Part shown: positions 1 through 12,541 of the stretch, in pieces
Layout of the letters: the number at the start of each line of letters is the position of its first letter
Numbering within the stretch: position 1 is the first letter of the stretch
Assembly (NCBI GenBank): GCA_011009095.1
Contig: VTPC01001012.1
Span: forward strand, 1 to 64,000
Direction of reading: 5' to 3'
Length of the DNA: 64,000 nt
Source of the DNA: Ignelater luminosus
Lineage: Eukaryota; Arthropoda; Insecta; Coleoptera; Elateridae
Made by a program: the position numbers and the translations under genes
Notes under the pieces: model-generated
What the model was told of the DNA's origin: nothing
Databases searched by the model: none
Seen by the model: the letters and a program-made list of their open reading frames with translations, nothing else

Positions 1-93
1 CACTAATTATATTTCATTTATTTTGTTCTATTCCTTGTTTGAGAAAAAAATCATTCGGGTTATCACCCATCCAAGTTTTGACCACTGCCAAAT

Positions 94-1925
94 TTGCTTA
101 ACTCGCATGATCACTGGGTAGTTGTTTATACCTTACAAGATGAAACGATAAAAGATCTGTGTCAAAAACGACTAGACCAAAAATTAACAGAATTTAGTTA
201 CAACAGTGCAGACCAAGCATATGAACACATAAAAATCGGCATAAAACAAGTAGCCGCAAAAGCCTTGGAAGAGATACAAAAAACAAACAAAAAGTATGAT
301 CACCATCTCACAAAATTTACCTTGGAAGAGCTAAAGCAAAGGAAAACTTTATATCAAAATGACTAAGTACAAAAAAAAACCAAAAAACCACAACATTTAT
401 AAAGCAAAAAATAGAGAAGTAAAAAGACGCATAACCTAAAAGGAAAATGAATTTTGGAAAAACACTTGTATGGATATCGAGAGATATCTGGGAAACGCAA
501 GAAGCTCGGCGGCATGCAAAGTACTTAAAACACTAAGAATAGACAGAACAGAAAAAGTATATATATATATATATATATATATATCTCAAATTAAACCAGA
601 AGATTGGAAAGCGTATTGTAGCCAACTGCTCACGGAAACCCAAAAAGAGTATATGATGGAATAAAAAAATGTAACACGACAAGAAGAATAGAAGTCTAGA
701 AGAGATACGTAAAACTAGTAAAACTCTGAAAAACCAAAAATCGCCAGAACCAGAAGGAATCTCTCCAGAGCTCATGAAACATGGAACAGAAAAACTATTT
801 CGAATAATAACGGCACTCTTTAACAAAATAGTAAATGGCGACGATGTTCCTACATAATGGAAAGAAACACCCTTGACATCGATCTTCAAGAAGGGAAGCA
901 GAAGCAAATGTGAAAACTACAGAGGAATAGCCGTATGGAAAAATATTAAAAATAAAGTTGAAGAAGACATGAAGGGAAAATTGGAGAAGAGCAGGCTGGT
1001 TTCAAGGCCAGAAGGTCGTGTTTGAACCACATAATTATATATTATCCAACAACTTATAGATACAAAAAGAACAAAAAGTAGAGCAATATGTTTGACGTTC
1101 ATAGACCTTACAAAATTTAGAAATAAGCTTTGGCGCGCTATAAAAACTGGGAAACAAATAACAAACGTTTTTGAAACAACAAAAGGGCTACTCAAGGAAT
1201 GCTGTGCGTCGCAAACACTTTTTAAAATTTACCTGCAAGATACATTAAGAACGTGGAAAAAGAAATGTTAGGCAATGAAAATACCCATACGGGATGAATA
1301 CTTATATACTATACTGTGCTACACAGATGAGCAGGTGCTCATTGCCCAGGACGAAGACTATAGAAACAGATAACGGAATAAAAATTAAAAGCAGAGAAAA
1401 ATGTAAATACCTGGACCTTAACATCACGAAGAATTCCAGTACAAAAGAAGAAGTAAATAGCAGATTAGGACAAATAGGAGCATGTATATATAAGGAAACT
1501 GATTGTACAAAGCATAATGACATACGAAGCGGAGGTATGGGTCACAAATAAAAAAATCTGAAGCAACATACCTACAGGCAGTTGAAACGGAGACTACTGG
1601 AGACGATGTATCAAGTAAACAAAAATCGAAGAAAAGAGATTAATATGGTATAAACATAGAAGAAGAGCTATTGCAAGTAAATGGATAAAAAGAGTGACGG
1701 ATTGGAGTCCCATGGAAACACGCAAGAGGAGGTGCGTCCCAGAAGATTACGGCGAAATGAAGTAGACGAGGCAATGCAACGGCGAAATCTAAAAGATGGT
1801 GAATGGGAAGACTACGACAGATGGAAAGCCTTGTTGAAAGAGGGAAAGCTTCCTGGAAGTTGGTAGCGGTTGAGCGGTTTGAAGAAATACAACTACTAAA
1901 TGCCGGTATTCAGTTTCATAACCTC
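94..1925 (+). pseudogene. RTE-like non-LTR retrotransposon (LINE), decayed
   Basis: A chain of short reading frames in different phases reads as the second half of a LINE polyprotein. At 717-938 one frame shows the start of a reverse transcriptase domain (KNQKSPEPEGISPELMKHG, then FKKGSRSKCENYRGIAV), broken by one stop near 857. The QAGF box lies near 990. The catalytic YADD box is at 1320-1331 but reads YTDE, so an acidic residue is changed. Near 1681-1865 comes the typical C-terminal tail of insect RTE-like elements (WSPMETRK-like, then EAMQRRNLKDGEWED and DRWKALL). No endonuclease domain is present, so the copy is 5' truncated or starts before the window. An AATAAA lies near 1963. Several indels and a (TA)n expansion show it is dead. 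The family is recognised from motif order only; the clade name is less sure than the class. Confidence 0.75.
558..584. repeat. (TA)n microsatellite
   Basis: About 13 TA dinucleotides in a row, sitting inside the decayed LINE reading frame. It creates artificial Tyr-Ile repeats in translations of both strands. Confidence 0.95.
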
Positions 1926-3780
1926 ATTTTTGAATTACTGGTGTTTGCTGTCTTTCACATTACAATAAATAATAAATTCTATTCTTGTATCTTTAAAAAC
2001 TGCTTCATATTACTATACCATTGATTGACATTTTCCATTTTCTGACAAGGTTATGTTGTTGTCAACTGAGCTGTATAAGCTATATTAATCAGGGTTGCCA
2101 CCTTTACTACTTTGGTTACCTAAATAGCTGTGATCACGTGAGACTCGATCTTTCTGTCGATGATTACCAATCAGTTAACATTATTATTCAAAATACGAAA
2201 ACGATAAGTGGTCCTTATTCAGAATTGCTTTATCTTATCAACAGAAAGTATAATTTTAAATAATTTTTAGTGATTTAGTTTGAATTTTAACAACTTCTTA
2301 ATGCTACGGAAAGTGCTGCTAAATAAAACAAGTAGAACTAGAATATAAAACTTAAAAGAAATTAAGCAAAAGTTTTGAATTTACCTGTAGTATGAAACAA
2401 GTCTCTCAATGTCATATAACTGACATCAAACTGTCAAATTAACGCAGAATTATTTTTGTCTGATTAAAGTGATTTGATTTCATTCCAGTGTAATGAGAAA
2501 ATAAAATAAATCACATACAGGTTTTTGTTTTCTTGGAGGCAATAAAATATCGTATACAGTTTTCAAAAAAATGCGGAGCAACCATATTTCCTTTTCTTGT
2601 TCTATTCGCGCGCTCGTTTGAAGCGCAGTTATTATTCTTGTACACTAGCTAGTTCTACTAGAGGTCTAATCAACTAGTTTACATAAGGATGTATCAAATG
2701 ATAATCAAATTGTCTAACTCTGCTCATTTCATCTGCATAAGATTGTATTTAAAATCTGAATAAAATGACTGTGCTAGCCTTAAATAACAATCCTAAGATG
2801 TTCCAAAATATTTCCATAGAATTATAAAACAGTGTCAATTGTTACTTGAGACAATTCAGATTCACTTTAGTAAAAAGGCTTGTAGACAAATCAAATGCAT
2901 AAGTCGAAGTAAAGACCAAGTACTAGAAAATTGAAAAAAGAAGACGTTGCTCAATGTATAGAAAAGAGCCCAAAGCGCAAGTAAAAAATGCTCTATTTAT
3001 TATTGGATATATTTTTTTATACACATGACTTCATTAAAGTCGAATTAAATCTTCCTTTGCCTTTTTCAATTCCCACGGTATTTTGTAATAAAGTTACATT
3101 GAATTGTTTTTGTCTTTAGGCACAAAGAAACGCGTATTCGGCATGAAAAAGTAATTTTATCTTTCAAAGGAAAATGAAAAGCATGTAACACTCAATATAT
3201 ATGTAATTCCTACCTAAACAATTGTTTTCTCAATTAATTATGGCATTGCTAGTATTGTAGACTTATGTTCCAATTTATTTTTATCTTCTGAAAATCTATA
3301 CGAACGCCAATTTTGCGACAAGTTCCGATTTTTCCTTTGGATACATATTCCAGAGAAGAATCGCTAAATATTCATTAGAGGATTCTATAGACTTGTTCCA
3401 ATCTGCTTTCGTACGAGCAATTCTAAAGAAAAATCTTTATAACAAGGAAAGAAATTGCTTTGAATATCACAGATACGTCCTAAGGGAATCAAGGCGTAAA
3501 GTTTGAGTATAGCAATTTTTTAAGGTTCATCATAAACAGTTTTTATAAACATCAACTCGTATATAGTCAACTTTCGTAAGTGCCGCTCAACTTTCCTCTA
3601 AAAGGCTATTTAAACAAATATGTTTTACTCTTCGAAAAACCGTAAAAGGTTTATTTTTATTATTATTTAAGCCAATGTTTGAAAAAGTTTATTACATGGT
3701 TTTATATGTACAACCATAGAATCCGTACATTAAGCAGAAGCATTAATCTAATTCTTTGGGTATAGAGCACTAGGACTTAC
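1926..3780. other. No gene recognised; AT-rich
   Basis: AT-rich sequence with no coding signal I can support. It is the downstream side of the sif-like exon (minus strand) and would be intron. CAGGGTTGCCACC at 2090-2102 resembles a hAT terminus but no partner end was seen. Confidence 0.5.
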
Positions 3781-3926
3781 CCGGCTTTCCTCACAGCCCC
3801 AGTACAGTTGAATGAAGCAGCAGCTGTACCCGTCTGCTTGGCTTTGTAAGGCGAGTTCATCACGCTTTCGCCATCGTCTTCATCCGAAACGGCTGTAGTA
3901 AGGGACATACGCTCATCATCCGATAT
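3781..3926 (-). CDS. sif: Internal exon of a still life / TIAM-type Rho-family GEF
   Basis: On the minus strand a 146-bp open stretch is bounded by a good acceptor (pyrimidine-poor but ending TTATTGCAG, 3927 upward) and a consensus donor GTAAGT at 3775-3780. It reads in one frame with no stop: it starts [20 protein letters not shown], contains [12 protein letters not shown] and ends [11 protein letters not shown] plus two bases of the next codon (donor phase 2). Base composition is clearly richer in G+C than the surroundings. From memory the end matches the segment entering the PH-CC-Ex domain of Drosophila SIF and vertebrate TIAM1, guanine nucleotide exchange factors for Rac that act at synapses and the cell cortex. 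The next exon, carrying the rest of the PH domain, would lie at lower coordinates and is not found in 1-3780, so the introns are long. The exon call is strong; the gene name is an inference from a short peptide. Confidence 0.68.
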
Positions 3927-5985
3927 CTGCAATAAAGGTTCTGGATAAATGCCTAAAATCCAGCGTAAACACTAATAAAATGTACTAAGACTGACATAAA
4001 TTCTAGAAAGGGTTTCCCACTAGTATTGAAGTTTTCTGTGGGGAAATCTCAAGAAGCCCATTGAAAATGTAACAAAGTTTACATTTTATCTTCTTGTTTT
4101 CAAACAGCGTATAACGGAAGCTTATTTTCTTGTTTTTTTTTCTAGTTGGTTTAGAAATTTGTGTAACTACAGAAAAATAGCAAAATGCTCCCTTGAGAAG
4201 CATCCTTTAATACTAAAATGCTATAGTCATATTTATCCATTCCATTGTATAATATTAAGGTGCATGTGTAATATTTTTCAATTTAATGTAGTTACCTACT
4301 CTAATGCTACTCTATGTAATAAAAAGAAAAAAGCTTTTAAGATGTAAGGTAGCAAACATTAAAAGAAGGTCAGGCAAGACATTCCATTTTCTTATTTATT
4401 AAGGTGGAGAATGACTATGGTCCGTGTTATGGTCGCCCCTTTTTTACGGTTTACACGTTTACAAGTAATGTAATGTATAAAAGGCAGTTTTGTTTGTTTT
4501 AGGAGACTATACAACACGATAAAAATTTCTCCTAAAGCATTTTTAATCTTATATTCACATACTCATTTATCTTATGTTAGCTAGGTACCTAGTTTACATT
4601 TCTTCAGGTTTGGATATTAAAAGTTAAGCTTATGTATATTACGATAGAATTTAATTTCGAACTGATGGAAACAGAATCGGGCCCTTCTTTTCAGTGAAAG
4701 TTCAATAATCAACTTGATATCGTATAAAAGGAACAGATCTCAACGGGTTTCACAACTGAACGCAATCTTATCCATTTGACTTCGCAATTTTCTTACATGA
4801 ACTTAATTAGACGTCAGTTTATTTAGCGTACTAAGCGCAGAAGTAGAAATTTAGAATTTTATTACAATAAAACAAAGAGCAGTTTCCATTTAATTTTTCT
4901 ACAATGCTGCTCCTAGTTTTAACATTCCAACGGGAAACTTCCAATACCATCTATGCAGTTAGACAGCTTGTAAAATTGTAAATCTAAATTACATCAGCAT
5001 AAGATGAACTTGTGACTGAAACATGTTCATTCAACTGGAGACCTACGTAAAGCAGACGATTTTAATTCTTTTTCAATTACTTGCTTAAACCTGTTTAACG
5101 CAATGCTTAATACGAATCAAAGAGATGAAGGTGCTTGTATCCTTTACCTTGGTTCGTGCGTTACTGTAATCCTCAATGATGAAATTTATTAGGCATTGAT
5201 CAAGGCATTGACAAATTGTTTTCTCAATCGATCGGTAAGAAACCGAATCAAATAACTTAGACATGTTCAAATCAAAAATATGATATGGTTTAGCTTTTAT
5301 TCACCGATCCTTGGTGAGAACTGAGATCCTTCTTGATTCAAATTCACCTGAAGTAGCAAGAAGCTTTTAGCTAGAATCTTGTTGCACAGACGCACCACAA
5401 TTGAGTCTATCATAGGTATCCAGATCAATATTTCCTCTATCTTGAAACTTAAAACAGTCTTAGTATCTGATATCGCTTTACCCATGTTCGAAGATTAATT
5501 TAACAGTAAAACAAGTTTTGGTACTTATGGGAATGGTTTTTATTCGTTAGCTTGTAGTCTACTACAGCAGCGAGATCTTTGGGAGAACCTCTATTAAGAG
5601 AATTAAAAGACATATATATCACTTCTTGTATTGTCTAGCGTTTGCAGGCTTTAATATTTTGCAAGAAAGAGGAATATGATATTAAAGATGGAATTTTTGT
5701 TCTGCGCAACAAAGCGCTTAGACCAGAAAAGAAGATGTCACTGCATTACCTATTTTCAACCACATATCTAGGAGTAGTGATATTCTCATTTTTGGCGTTT
5801 GGTTCTGGAGTGGAAATTACTTGTCTACACTAAGAAATCAATTTCTTGTAATTATTAGGTAGGCGCTGAATTTGGATTTGGTATTCAATCTGCTAAATAG
5901 ACTGGGAAATTGCACAATGGAATCTGTCCTTCTGCTTTCGAATTAGGATTGTAATTATTAATCGGGAGAGTTTGTTTTAAATATT
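3927..5985. other. No gene recognised; probable intron
   Basis: Low-complexity AT-rich DNA upstream (in the minus sense) of the sif-like exon. Short open frames here (for example 5085-5270 and 5297-5485, minus) have no recognisable motif and no codon bias. Confidence 0.5.
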
Positions 5986-5994
5986 ATGTCATCC

Positions 5995-6735
5995 TCTGTT
6001 AGTTCTTATAAGTATTATCATATACAGGAAGTCGTCAGAATTATCAACAGTTATCTATCCCATCGACAGCACAGAGTGCTTGTCAAAGGTGTACACTCCA
6101 ACCCCTACACACCCAGAGCCGAGGTGCCCCAAGACTTGATTCTTGCTCCCATCTTCTTCATCCTCTCCTCCTATGACATACCCAGACCCGAGCCTCAACC
6201 TGACCCCAATCTCCACTCTTCGACCGTTCGAATTACTCAGTACGCCGACTCTGGCGATTCAAACCCAACCCCAACAAATCTCAGGCAATCCTATCTCGCT
6301 TTCAAGAAAGAGACATACAACTCGACCTCCGAGGCTCTCGTCTTCGTCTCTCCCCCTCAATACAATACATAGCCTTCACCTTCACTCGCATACTTCACTG
6401 GATTGCAGAGCTGAGCAAGTGTCTCGACGCTGTTCAGAACCGCGCCTCCATTCTCTCCGTAATCCGCGAAAACTTTCGGGGCTGCCACCCAAAGACTCTC
6501 ATCCACATCTACAACACTTTCGTCAGGTCTCTCATCGACTATCATCATCCCTGTTTCTGCGCCCTCAAACACTACCAAAAAAGCAGTCTTTGCCAGAAAG
6601 AGAAGCGGGTCTATCCGGGGATACTGGGCCTGGATCGCTTCCACCCTCCGGGGAGGTATGCGACCGGGCCTATAGATCCGCGGCTGGAGTTCCTTCAAGG
6701 TCGCTATGTTCATCGAGCCATCGACCACAACTGAA
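5995..6735 (+). pseudogene. Jockey-clade LINE reverse transcriptase, C-terminal fragment
   Basis: A GC-rich block reads as the palm and thumb of a non-LTR reverse transcriptase. At about 6028-6230 the frame gives INSYLSHRQHRVLVK, then PRAEVPQDLILAPIFFI (degraded PQGSVLGP box) and YDIPRP. The catalytic YADD appears as QYADSGDS near 6238-6255. The reading then shifts frame near 6240: WRFKPNPNKSQAILSRFQER, IYNTFVRSLIDYHHPCFCAL and ILGLDRFHP follow in order, ending FLQGRYVHRAIDHN and a stop near 6735. This is the order known for Jockey-like elements of insects. The frame shift, the altered PQG and YADD boxes and the missing endonuclease show a dead 5'-truncated copy. Two longer frames on other phases in this block are overlaps without motifs. 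Confidence 0.8.
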
Positions 6736-7375
6736 AAACTCAACTCGTCATCCTGGCCACGCCTGCCGGTCACCAATCTCGTTATGTCACCTACAAATTC
6801 AAGTACCCACCCGCAACGCCAACTTTCTGGCCCTAGACCTGGAGGATGTGCTAGACAACACTCCAATGGCCTTAAGATAACCCTACACTAACATATTCCA
6901 CCATCCTCTGCGTCCACAACCACCATCGATACTGCTCTCTCTGTTTGTTACAGGACCTGCAAAGGAACCATTCTGTTCTTACTAGGGTTTTCCGTGGCTT
7001 CTCCTAGTTGTGAATGCAAATGCCGGAACAGCATCTACACAGTCCACGGCACACTAAACACACCTAGACACTCACACATCACAACACAATCACACACATC
7101 TCACTACACAAACAGCAACACTGTTTTGCTTTATCCTGCATTACCATCTTCGTTTTACATTCAATGCCGCCATTGTTCGGCGGCTTGTTGGATGTCCTTG
7201 GGCACTTTAGAACGCTGCACTACGACGAGCCATCAAACACCACCATTATCAACACCATCAACATGAAGTTGGCACTCCAAATCCATCAAACTACATACTC
7301 CAGCTATAGAGATGTTAGGTCATTTGAATGGCAGCCACCTACGGTGTTATGTTTGCTGAACACACAGGAAGTCGT
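6736..7375 (+). other. Probable 3' tail of the Jockey-like fragment
   Basis: This stretch keeps the same raised G+C content as the reverse transcriptase fragment before it and drops to AT-rich background near 7375. No protein motif is seen. I infer that it is the 3' untranslated part of the same retrotransposon. Confidence 0.45.
7051..7121. repeat. CA-rich low-complexity tract
   Basis: Irregular run of ACAC, CACT and CACA units within the Jockey-like 3' tail; not a clean microsatellite. Confidence 0.75.
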
Positions 7376-10300
7376 TTATTAGGTTCAGTATTATGGTTTC
7401 AGCAGCATCTTCGTTTCTTATACAGTTTTAGTGAGGGCTCCAAGTCGGACTATTTTTTGCAGTTCATATTCGTAGTAGAATAAGCGTTTGGTTTAAGTAG
7501 CAACAGCTACCACAACTATATAAAAGACAGTTAGATCCCAACTTGGGTTAAAAAGCTAATAAACAAATTATAGCCAACTACACCATGAAAACGCGTCGTG
7601 CTTTGTTCAAAGCTGGCATGGTAACTTCATGGGAATTAGATAGAATTAGATCCATCAAACACATGGTACTTAACGTAAAAAAATCTGTAAGACGTCTTTT
7701 CTAAGACCAAAAGGTCACAGCTTGTGCTCCTTTCTTGTAGTCGCCTCTAGTAACGTCCAAAGTTTGGATTCCTTCCGAGATGATGCTTCCTCTAAAAGCC
7801 TTCTTCGGGAAAGTTTCTGCTATGGTAAAAGATCGCGCTTTGCGCAGCTTTCAAACCAACATTCAAAAAGCAAGCTTCAGTTTAGAATTAGAGAACGTCT
7901 CTTCTTTGTTTATAGACTAATTTCTACGCTGTAGAATTTGCTTAAAGTTTGACAAAAATCCGATTGGGGCCGTTTCTACGGTTTTTAAGGCTCAAATGCC
8001 ATATTACTCATGTGACTTGTCAAACCTACTTGCATTGATTCTGCAACCAACATTTGGACTTCATTTGATTATACGCACCTGGTTCTTTATCAAAAGTGTT
8101 CATAAATGTTTCTGGATCCAAGAAGCTGTGAAATTATGCTTGCGGTTGCATTTGCCGCCTTTTAAAAAACAGGATATGTATTAGAATGTTTGTCACGTTA
8201 CACGCATTGCATCGTTGTTACGATGGTTGCCTAAGCTTATGTTTTTTTAAAATTAGTAAGTTACAATTAGTTGTTAATAAACCTACAACTCTAGTTTTGA
8301 AAAAGACGTTTTCGTACAATAAGTGCAATTATGGCACAATACAAACAATTTTAGCAGAAGATTAACTAAATTACTAAATGCAATTGACAAATGACAGAAA
8401 ACAAATACGTATTAGTTGTTAAAATAAATCAACAAGACGCTACATCAAAATTAAATTTTATAGCCAAACATTTATGAACACTTTATGTATTGAAACAAGC
8501 ATTGCTAGCCATGTGCAGCTCCTCCGTTCAATGTACTAAAAAAGTAAATTCCACACATGTTTAATTCTGTGGCAGCAATGATTAAAAATTGTCATTTTTC
8601 ACTAACATAAGCAATGAGCTTGGAAGCATTGTATGTTTTAGTTAAGAGCTATATCTAGAAAATATACACTGCGTTTGATTTTTAAAAATCTTTTTGCGTG
8701 TAGGCAAAATGAGATTTCAATTCTCTCATGTAGTCTGTTGAGAGCAGAACAAGAAAGTTAACATCTGCACTAGTTAAAAATAGCTAGAAACTTCCCCCAA
8801 AAAGTGGCAAGTATAAATCAAGGATAGATGTCTTACAGAACACAAAAAAAAATCAGCGTGTAAAGTTGATCTGTTCCATCAAAGTAAGTATCAAGGACCT
8901 AGCAAAATATAAAAAATTAGAGTTAGAAACCATTCCTGATAAAAACCGCAAACACAACCAAGACATACTCACGATATAATTTCTGTTGTTTTACTTGTTC
9001 TAGAACGCGGAAACGAGACGACACGAACGTGTTGCATGAATTTAGGAAGATGTTGAGTGCTTTGGGCTTTTTGGATTTATAGAGACCTTGAGAAAACCTA
9101 CCGCAAAAAGGAAGACCGGAATTTTTATCATTTTAAATTTGATAAAAACCTTTTTATTTTTGTTTCCAAGACACAAATAAGTAAATGTAATAAAATGCAG
9201 AAGGGAGGCGTGACCTAAACCTTTCGCCGCGTTAAACGAATGTCAGAATCACAAAGTCGAGGTACTAACCACATTAATTAAAGGGAGAATAAAGAAACAA
9301 CTTGGGAACTAAGATCAATTCTATCAAGTACAATGATGAGAAATATAGAAAAGAGTATTGTCCTGGCTTAATTGGAAATTTTATCCTCGTGAATGCCTAA
9401 GTGATTGAGTTATCGTATCTAAATTGAAGCTAAACTAAAATAACGAATTTATAAAAAATTGATATCAGGACGTGCAATATTGAAATAGAAGATGTGACGC
9501 AACGGTTCAATAAATATTATGCAAGCAAAATAAATCGCTATAAAATTTAACGTGAAATAGAAAGAAAAATATCTTCTAGCTAACTACTACATGAACTATT
9601 AGTCCAAAAAGTTAGAACATAAATTGTAGTACTTCGATTCCACTAACGAACTCTCCTTCAGATTACAAAATTGAGATAACATTGATTTCTTAAAAGAGTT
9701 TCGAAAAAAATAAAAGAGAAATTTACTACTTTCCCGTTGGATGTGGCGTGTTAGTTAAGAAGGTGCGCTTTGCGGGATTCCTGTCGAGAAAAATTTATAG
9801 CTTTCCTTGCACTTCCAGCTAGTCTTTTTGGTTGATGTTCCTCTGTTGATTTACAGTCTCTGCTATTTTAATCAACTTGTTCGTTTTCGGTTCAGAAACG
9901 AATTTTACTTACTTTTCGACAACTTTCATAAATCGGTGTATATATTTTTGGTAGGAATGCTTCATTTATTTTGAATTCTGATTTATTGCTGCTGGAAATT
10001 AGTTGGGATATTATTTTGTAATTAAACTATCTACTAGAAAGTTATTTAAAGGTAACAACAATTGTTAGACCAAAATTGATTACAAAGAATTTAAATAAAT
10101 TTTGTTCGTAAACTGACAATATCGTATTCCTGTTGGAGTGGATAAAGCTGAAATTTTTATTCACTGTCATATACATGTTAGAAGAACGAGCAAACAAGCA
10201 GGACACCCCCGGCATGTCAACAAGAAACGAAGCCACGGGATAAAACTTTTCTGAGGGAGTTACATTTTATTCTTTTACTTCATGTCAACATTTGGTCCTT

Positions 10301-11042
10301 GATAGTTAGTGACATTCCAGTGGTATATCACAATAATATTATATCGTGTTATCTACTTTAATACAACAAATACCGTCTCAATTTTAAGCCTGTGTTATAC
10401 AAAAGAAAATTTTCCTGCTTTGGCGAGAATACTATTCCCAGCAAATTTGAATCTCATCTTAAACACATAACTGGAATGTTACCAACAAAATAAAATTAAG
10501 ATTAGTTTTACTGCGCACTTAATAATGATTGAACAAGCTAAACTGTATTAAAGTTTAATATATCTCTAGAGATCATTATCTATTTGAAATTATCTAAAAC
10601 AATTTCACTTTCTAGCAAGCAACCTTGTATTACATGGGATTAAATGAATGTCTGACATAGATGAAACAATTTAAAACAAACCAATCAAAAATGTTTGAGA
10701 CGTACGCTACCAATACTCTTAATCTTAAGCCTTTTAAGCTTACGGTACAAGTCATTGTCAACAGAGAAACCAGTCGTGATCTCTGGTTAAGAACCTGCTT
10801 CACTCCTAACACCAACTGTGTGTGCTGACTTGTCAGATTTCACATCCTTCAAAACGAATACTCTAGTATATCAATTTAAAAAAACTACAAAGAACTATCA
10901 GTGCCACTAACATCTTCAGATTAAGTGGCCGAGACTTTCTTGTAATGACCTAAATTAGTTTGAGTTATCTTGACATTTGCGGTCATACGCTTGTTGGTGT
11001 TTAGTTTAATCAATAAGGCGCCCGACCAATCTCCATTAGAAA
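7376..11042. other. No gene recognised
   Basis: Long AT-rich stretch. A slightly more balanced segment at 7690-7930 contains a 70-codon open frame (7722-7934, plus) without recognisable motifs. Nothing else can be supported. Confidence 0.5.
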
Positions 11043-11315
11043 AACAGCCAAGCTAAAAACATCTGGAACCTGCAAGCAGTTCTCTCCCTGAGAATTCGCA
11101 AGAAGACCCCGCACAAGAAACCAACAATCACCAGTCAGTGCCAGAGATGTCAGGGACCACTTCTGAGAAGTGCTGCTAACAAAAAATATTCTGACGTTCT
11201 CAAGAAAATCCTTACCCTTGCGCTGGACGCTCTATTCAACAAGAATATCACACAGCAGTTCCTGAAACTACCTCCAGAGCTCCTACAACTGCTAGAAAAT
11301 CCCAGAACGCACTAA
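11043..11315 (+). pseudogene. Jockey-clade LINE ORF1 (Gag-like) fragment, PRE_C2HC region
   Basis: An open frame ending in TAA at 11313-11315 reads IWNLQAVLSLRIRKKTPHKK, then PTITSQCQRCQG. This is the junction between the PRE_C2HC domain and the first zinc knuckle of insect Jockey-type ORF1 proteins, which coat the element RNA. The first Cys-x2-Cys pair is visible, but the rest of the knuckle (GHT...C) is replaced by PLLRSAANKKYSDVLKKIL, probably after a deletion that joins the domain to the ORF1 C-terminal part. The first part of ORF1 and all of ORF2 are missing, so this is a short relic. It may belong to the same family as the 6.0 kb fragment, since both are GC-rich compared with the background, but that is not shown. 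Confidence 0.65.
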
Positions 11316-12323
11316 TCATCAACCTTAGCAACTACGATGCTGCCGCAGTGCACCGTCATAAGCGACCCAAACTGATTCTAACGCTGCAGCCATAAACAGC
11401 AGCGGACCTACCGTGGTCCTACACAATCCCTAACCAAACCAAAACATTTCCGATGAAGGAGGTTAAGGCTCTTATTAGCCAGGCACTCTGCAAACAGATA
11501 GATCCAAGATCCAAGATCCAAGATCCAGGATTTAGGCATTTACTATTTCTTCCTTTATCTTCCTCTGTTATCTAAGGACTCTAAGAAGAATTTTAGACAA
11601 GTCTAGGTGTGCCCTGAACTGAAGTGTATCTTGAATTTTCTTCACGGTTTGTTGTCTCTAATATGGAAACTGGAAATAGAAGTTAATAAAGTAAAAATTG
11701 AACTAATTAGTTTGGTTTCAAACTTTAACGTCACGGCATTTCATTGTTTTTAAAGAAAAGACCCGACAGAAATTTTTTACATCCATAGTTTTCAATTTTA
11801 TCCTTTCCTGAGACATGATGAAATCACACACAAGACTAACAATACGCCTTGCCGCGCCGCCACTACTTTTGATTTTGATTTGCTGAGCATCGAGCAAATA
11901 GTTTCGAATCTAAACGTCCAATTCCGTTCGAGGTTTTTTTTTATTATTCTTGCTACGTAAGAGCTACTGATGCAATACGTAAAATATCCCGATTAAGATT
12001 TTTCGAGTTCTAAGAGCCTTGCATGCAATTCTTCATAAGGACCTTTCTTCTATTTATAGTAATGTTTTTTCCTTCTACTGTGTCTATTGAACTTCTACGC
12101 TAAACAGGACACAACATAGTAAGATCTAGCAAATCTAGGCATCTATATAGTCTTTTTTCAAGTTCCTCACGGAAGCTTGTCAACATTGAAACGCTTTAAG
12201 AGTTTTGTAGTGTTTTCGGTTTCTTTGTGTGATTTTCTTCGTGTTCTACAGCTGAGGTCCCGTGTGCAGGTTTACGCCTGAGGGGTCACAGGCAATTGGC
12301 ACATTTTCCGTCGATAGCGCTAG
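11316..12323. other. No gene; tail of ORF1 relic and AT-rich DNA
   Basis: About 200 bases after the ORF1 relic stay GC-rich and end in a short tandem repeat; the rest is AT-rich with no gene seen. Near 12250-12320 the sequence becomes more balanced as it approaches the hAT-associated repeat. Confidence 0.45.
11501..11527 (+). repeat. Heptamer tandem repeat GATCCAA
   Basis: Almost four units of GATCCAA in a row. Short tandem repeats of this kind often mark the 3' end of non-LTR retrotransposons, which would fit the ORF1 relic just upstream; this role is inferred. Confidence 0.85.
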
Positions 12324-12541
12324 TGTAGGTCACTCCTCTCCTGTTCTCTTGAGATCTTTTCTACAGAACACCTCACGAGACGTGGGATTAGTAACAACAA
12401 GACCGCAAAATCTCTCTTCCACTACTACTGTCGTATGCTACCAAGCTCTACCATCACAGTGTGATCCATTCGTCTCGCCAGCAAGAATGACACCAAGTCC
12501 CAACCAAGCTAAGCCAGTTCGTACAAGTAGCATCATTAGCT
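12324..12541 (+). repeat. hAT-associated terminal sequence, copy A
   Basis: The stretch is similar to the reverse complement of 16317-16473. Shared blocks in the same order include CTCTTGAGAT, GGGATTAGTAA, AAATCTCT and AGTCCCAACCAAGCTAAGCC followed by GTACAAGTA and CATCATTAG. Copy B lies next to a hAT transposase relic, so both are probably ends of one hAT family. The open frame across this region (12262-12543) has no protein motif and is probably chance. Confidence 0.65.

Noticed and set aside
533..907. 124-codon minus-strand frame with Tyr-Ile repeats and hydrophobic segments
   Set aside because: It is the complement of the decayed LINE and the (TA)n tract; no independent coding signal.
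2090..2102. CAGGGTTGCCACC, hAT-like terminus
   Set aside because: No inverted partner (GGTGGCAACCCTG type) found downstream and no target duplication.
6357..6866. 169-codon minus frame
   Set aside because: Antisense overlap of the Jockey-like fragment, without motif.
6143..6880. 245-codon plus frame, Pro/Ser-rich
   Set aside because: The recognisable reverse transcriptase motifs run in another frame over the same bases; the long frame results from the GC-rich, C-rich composition.
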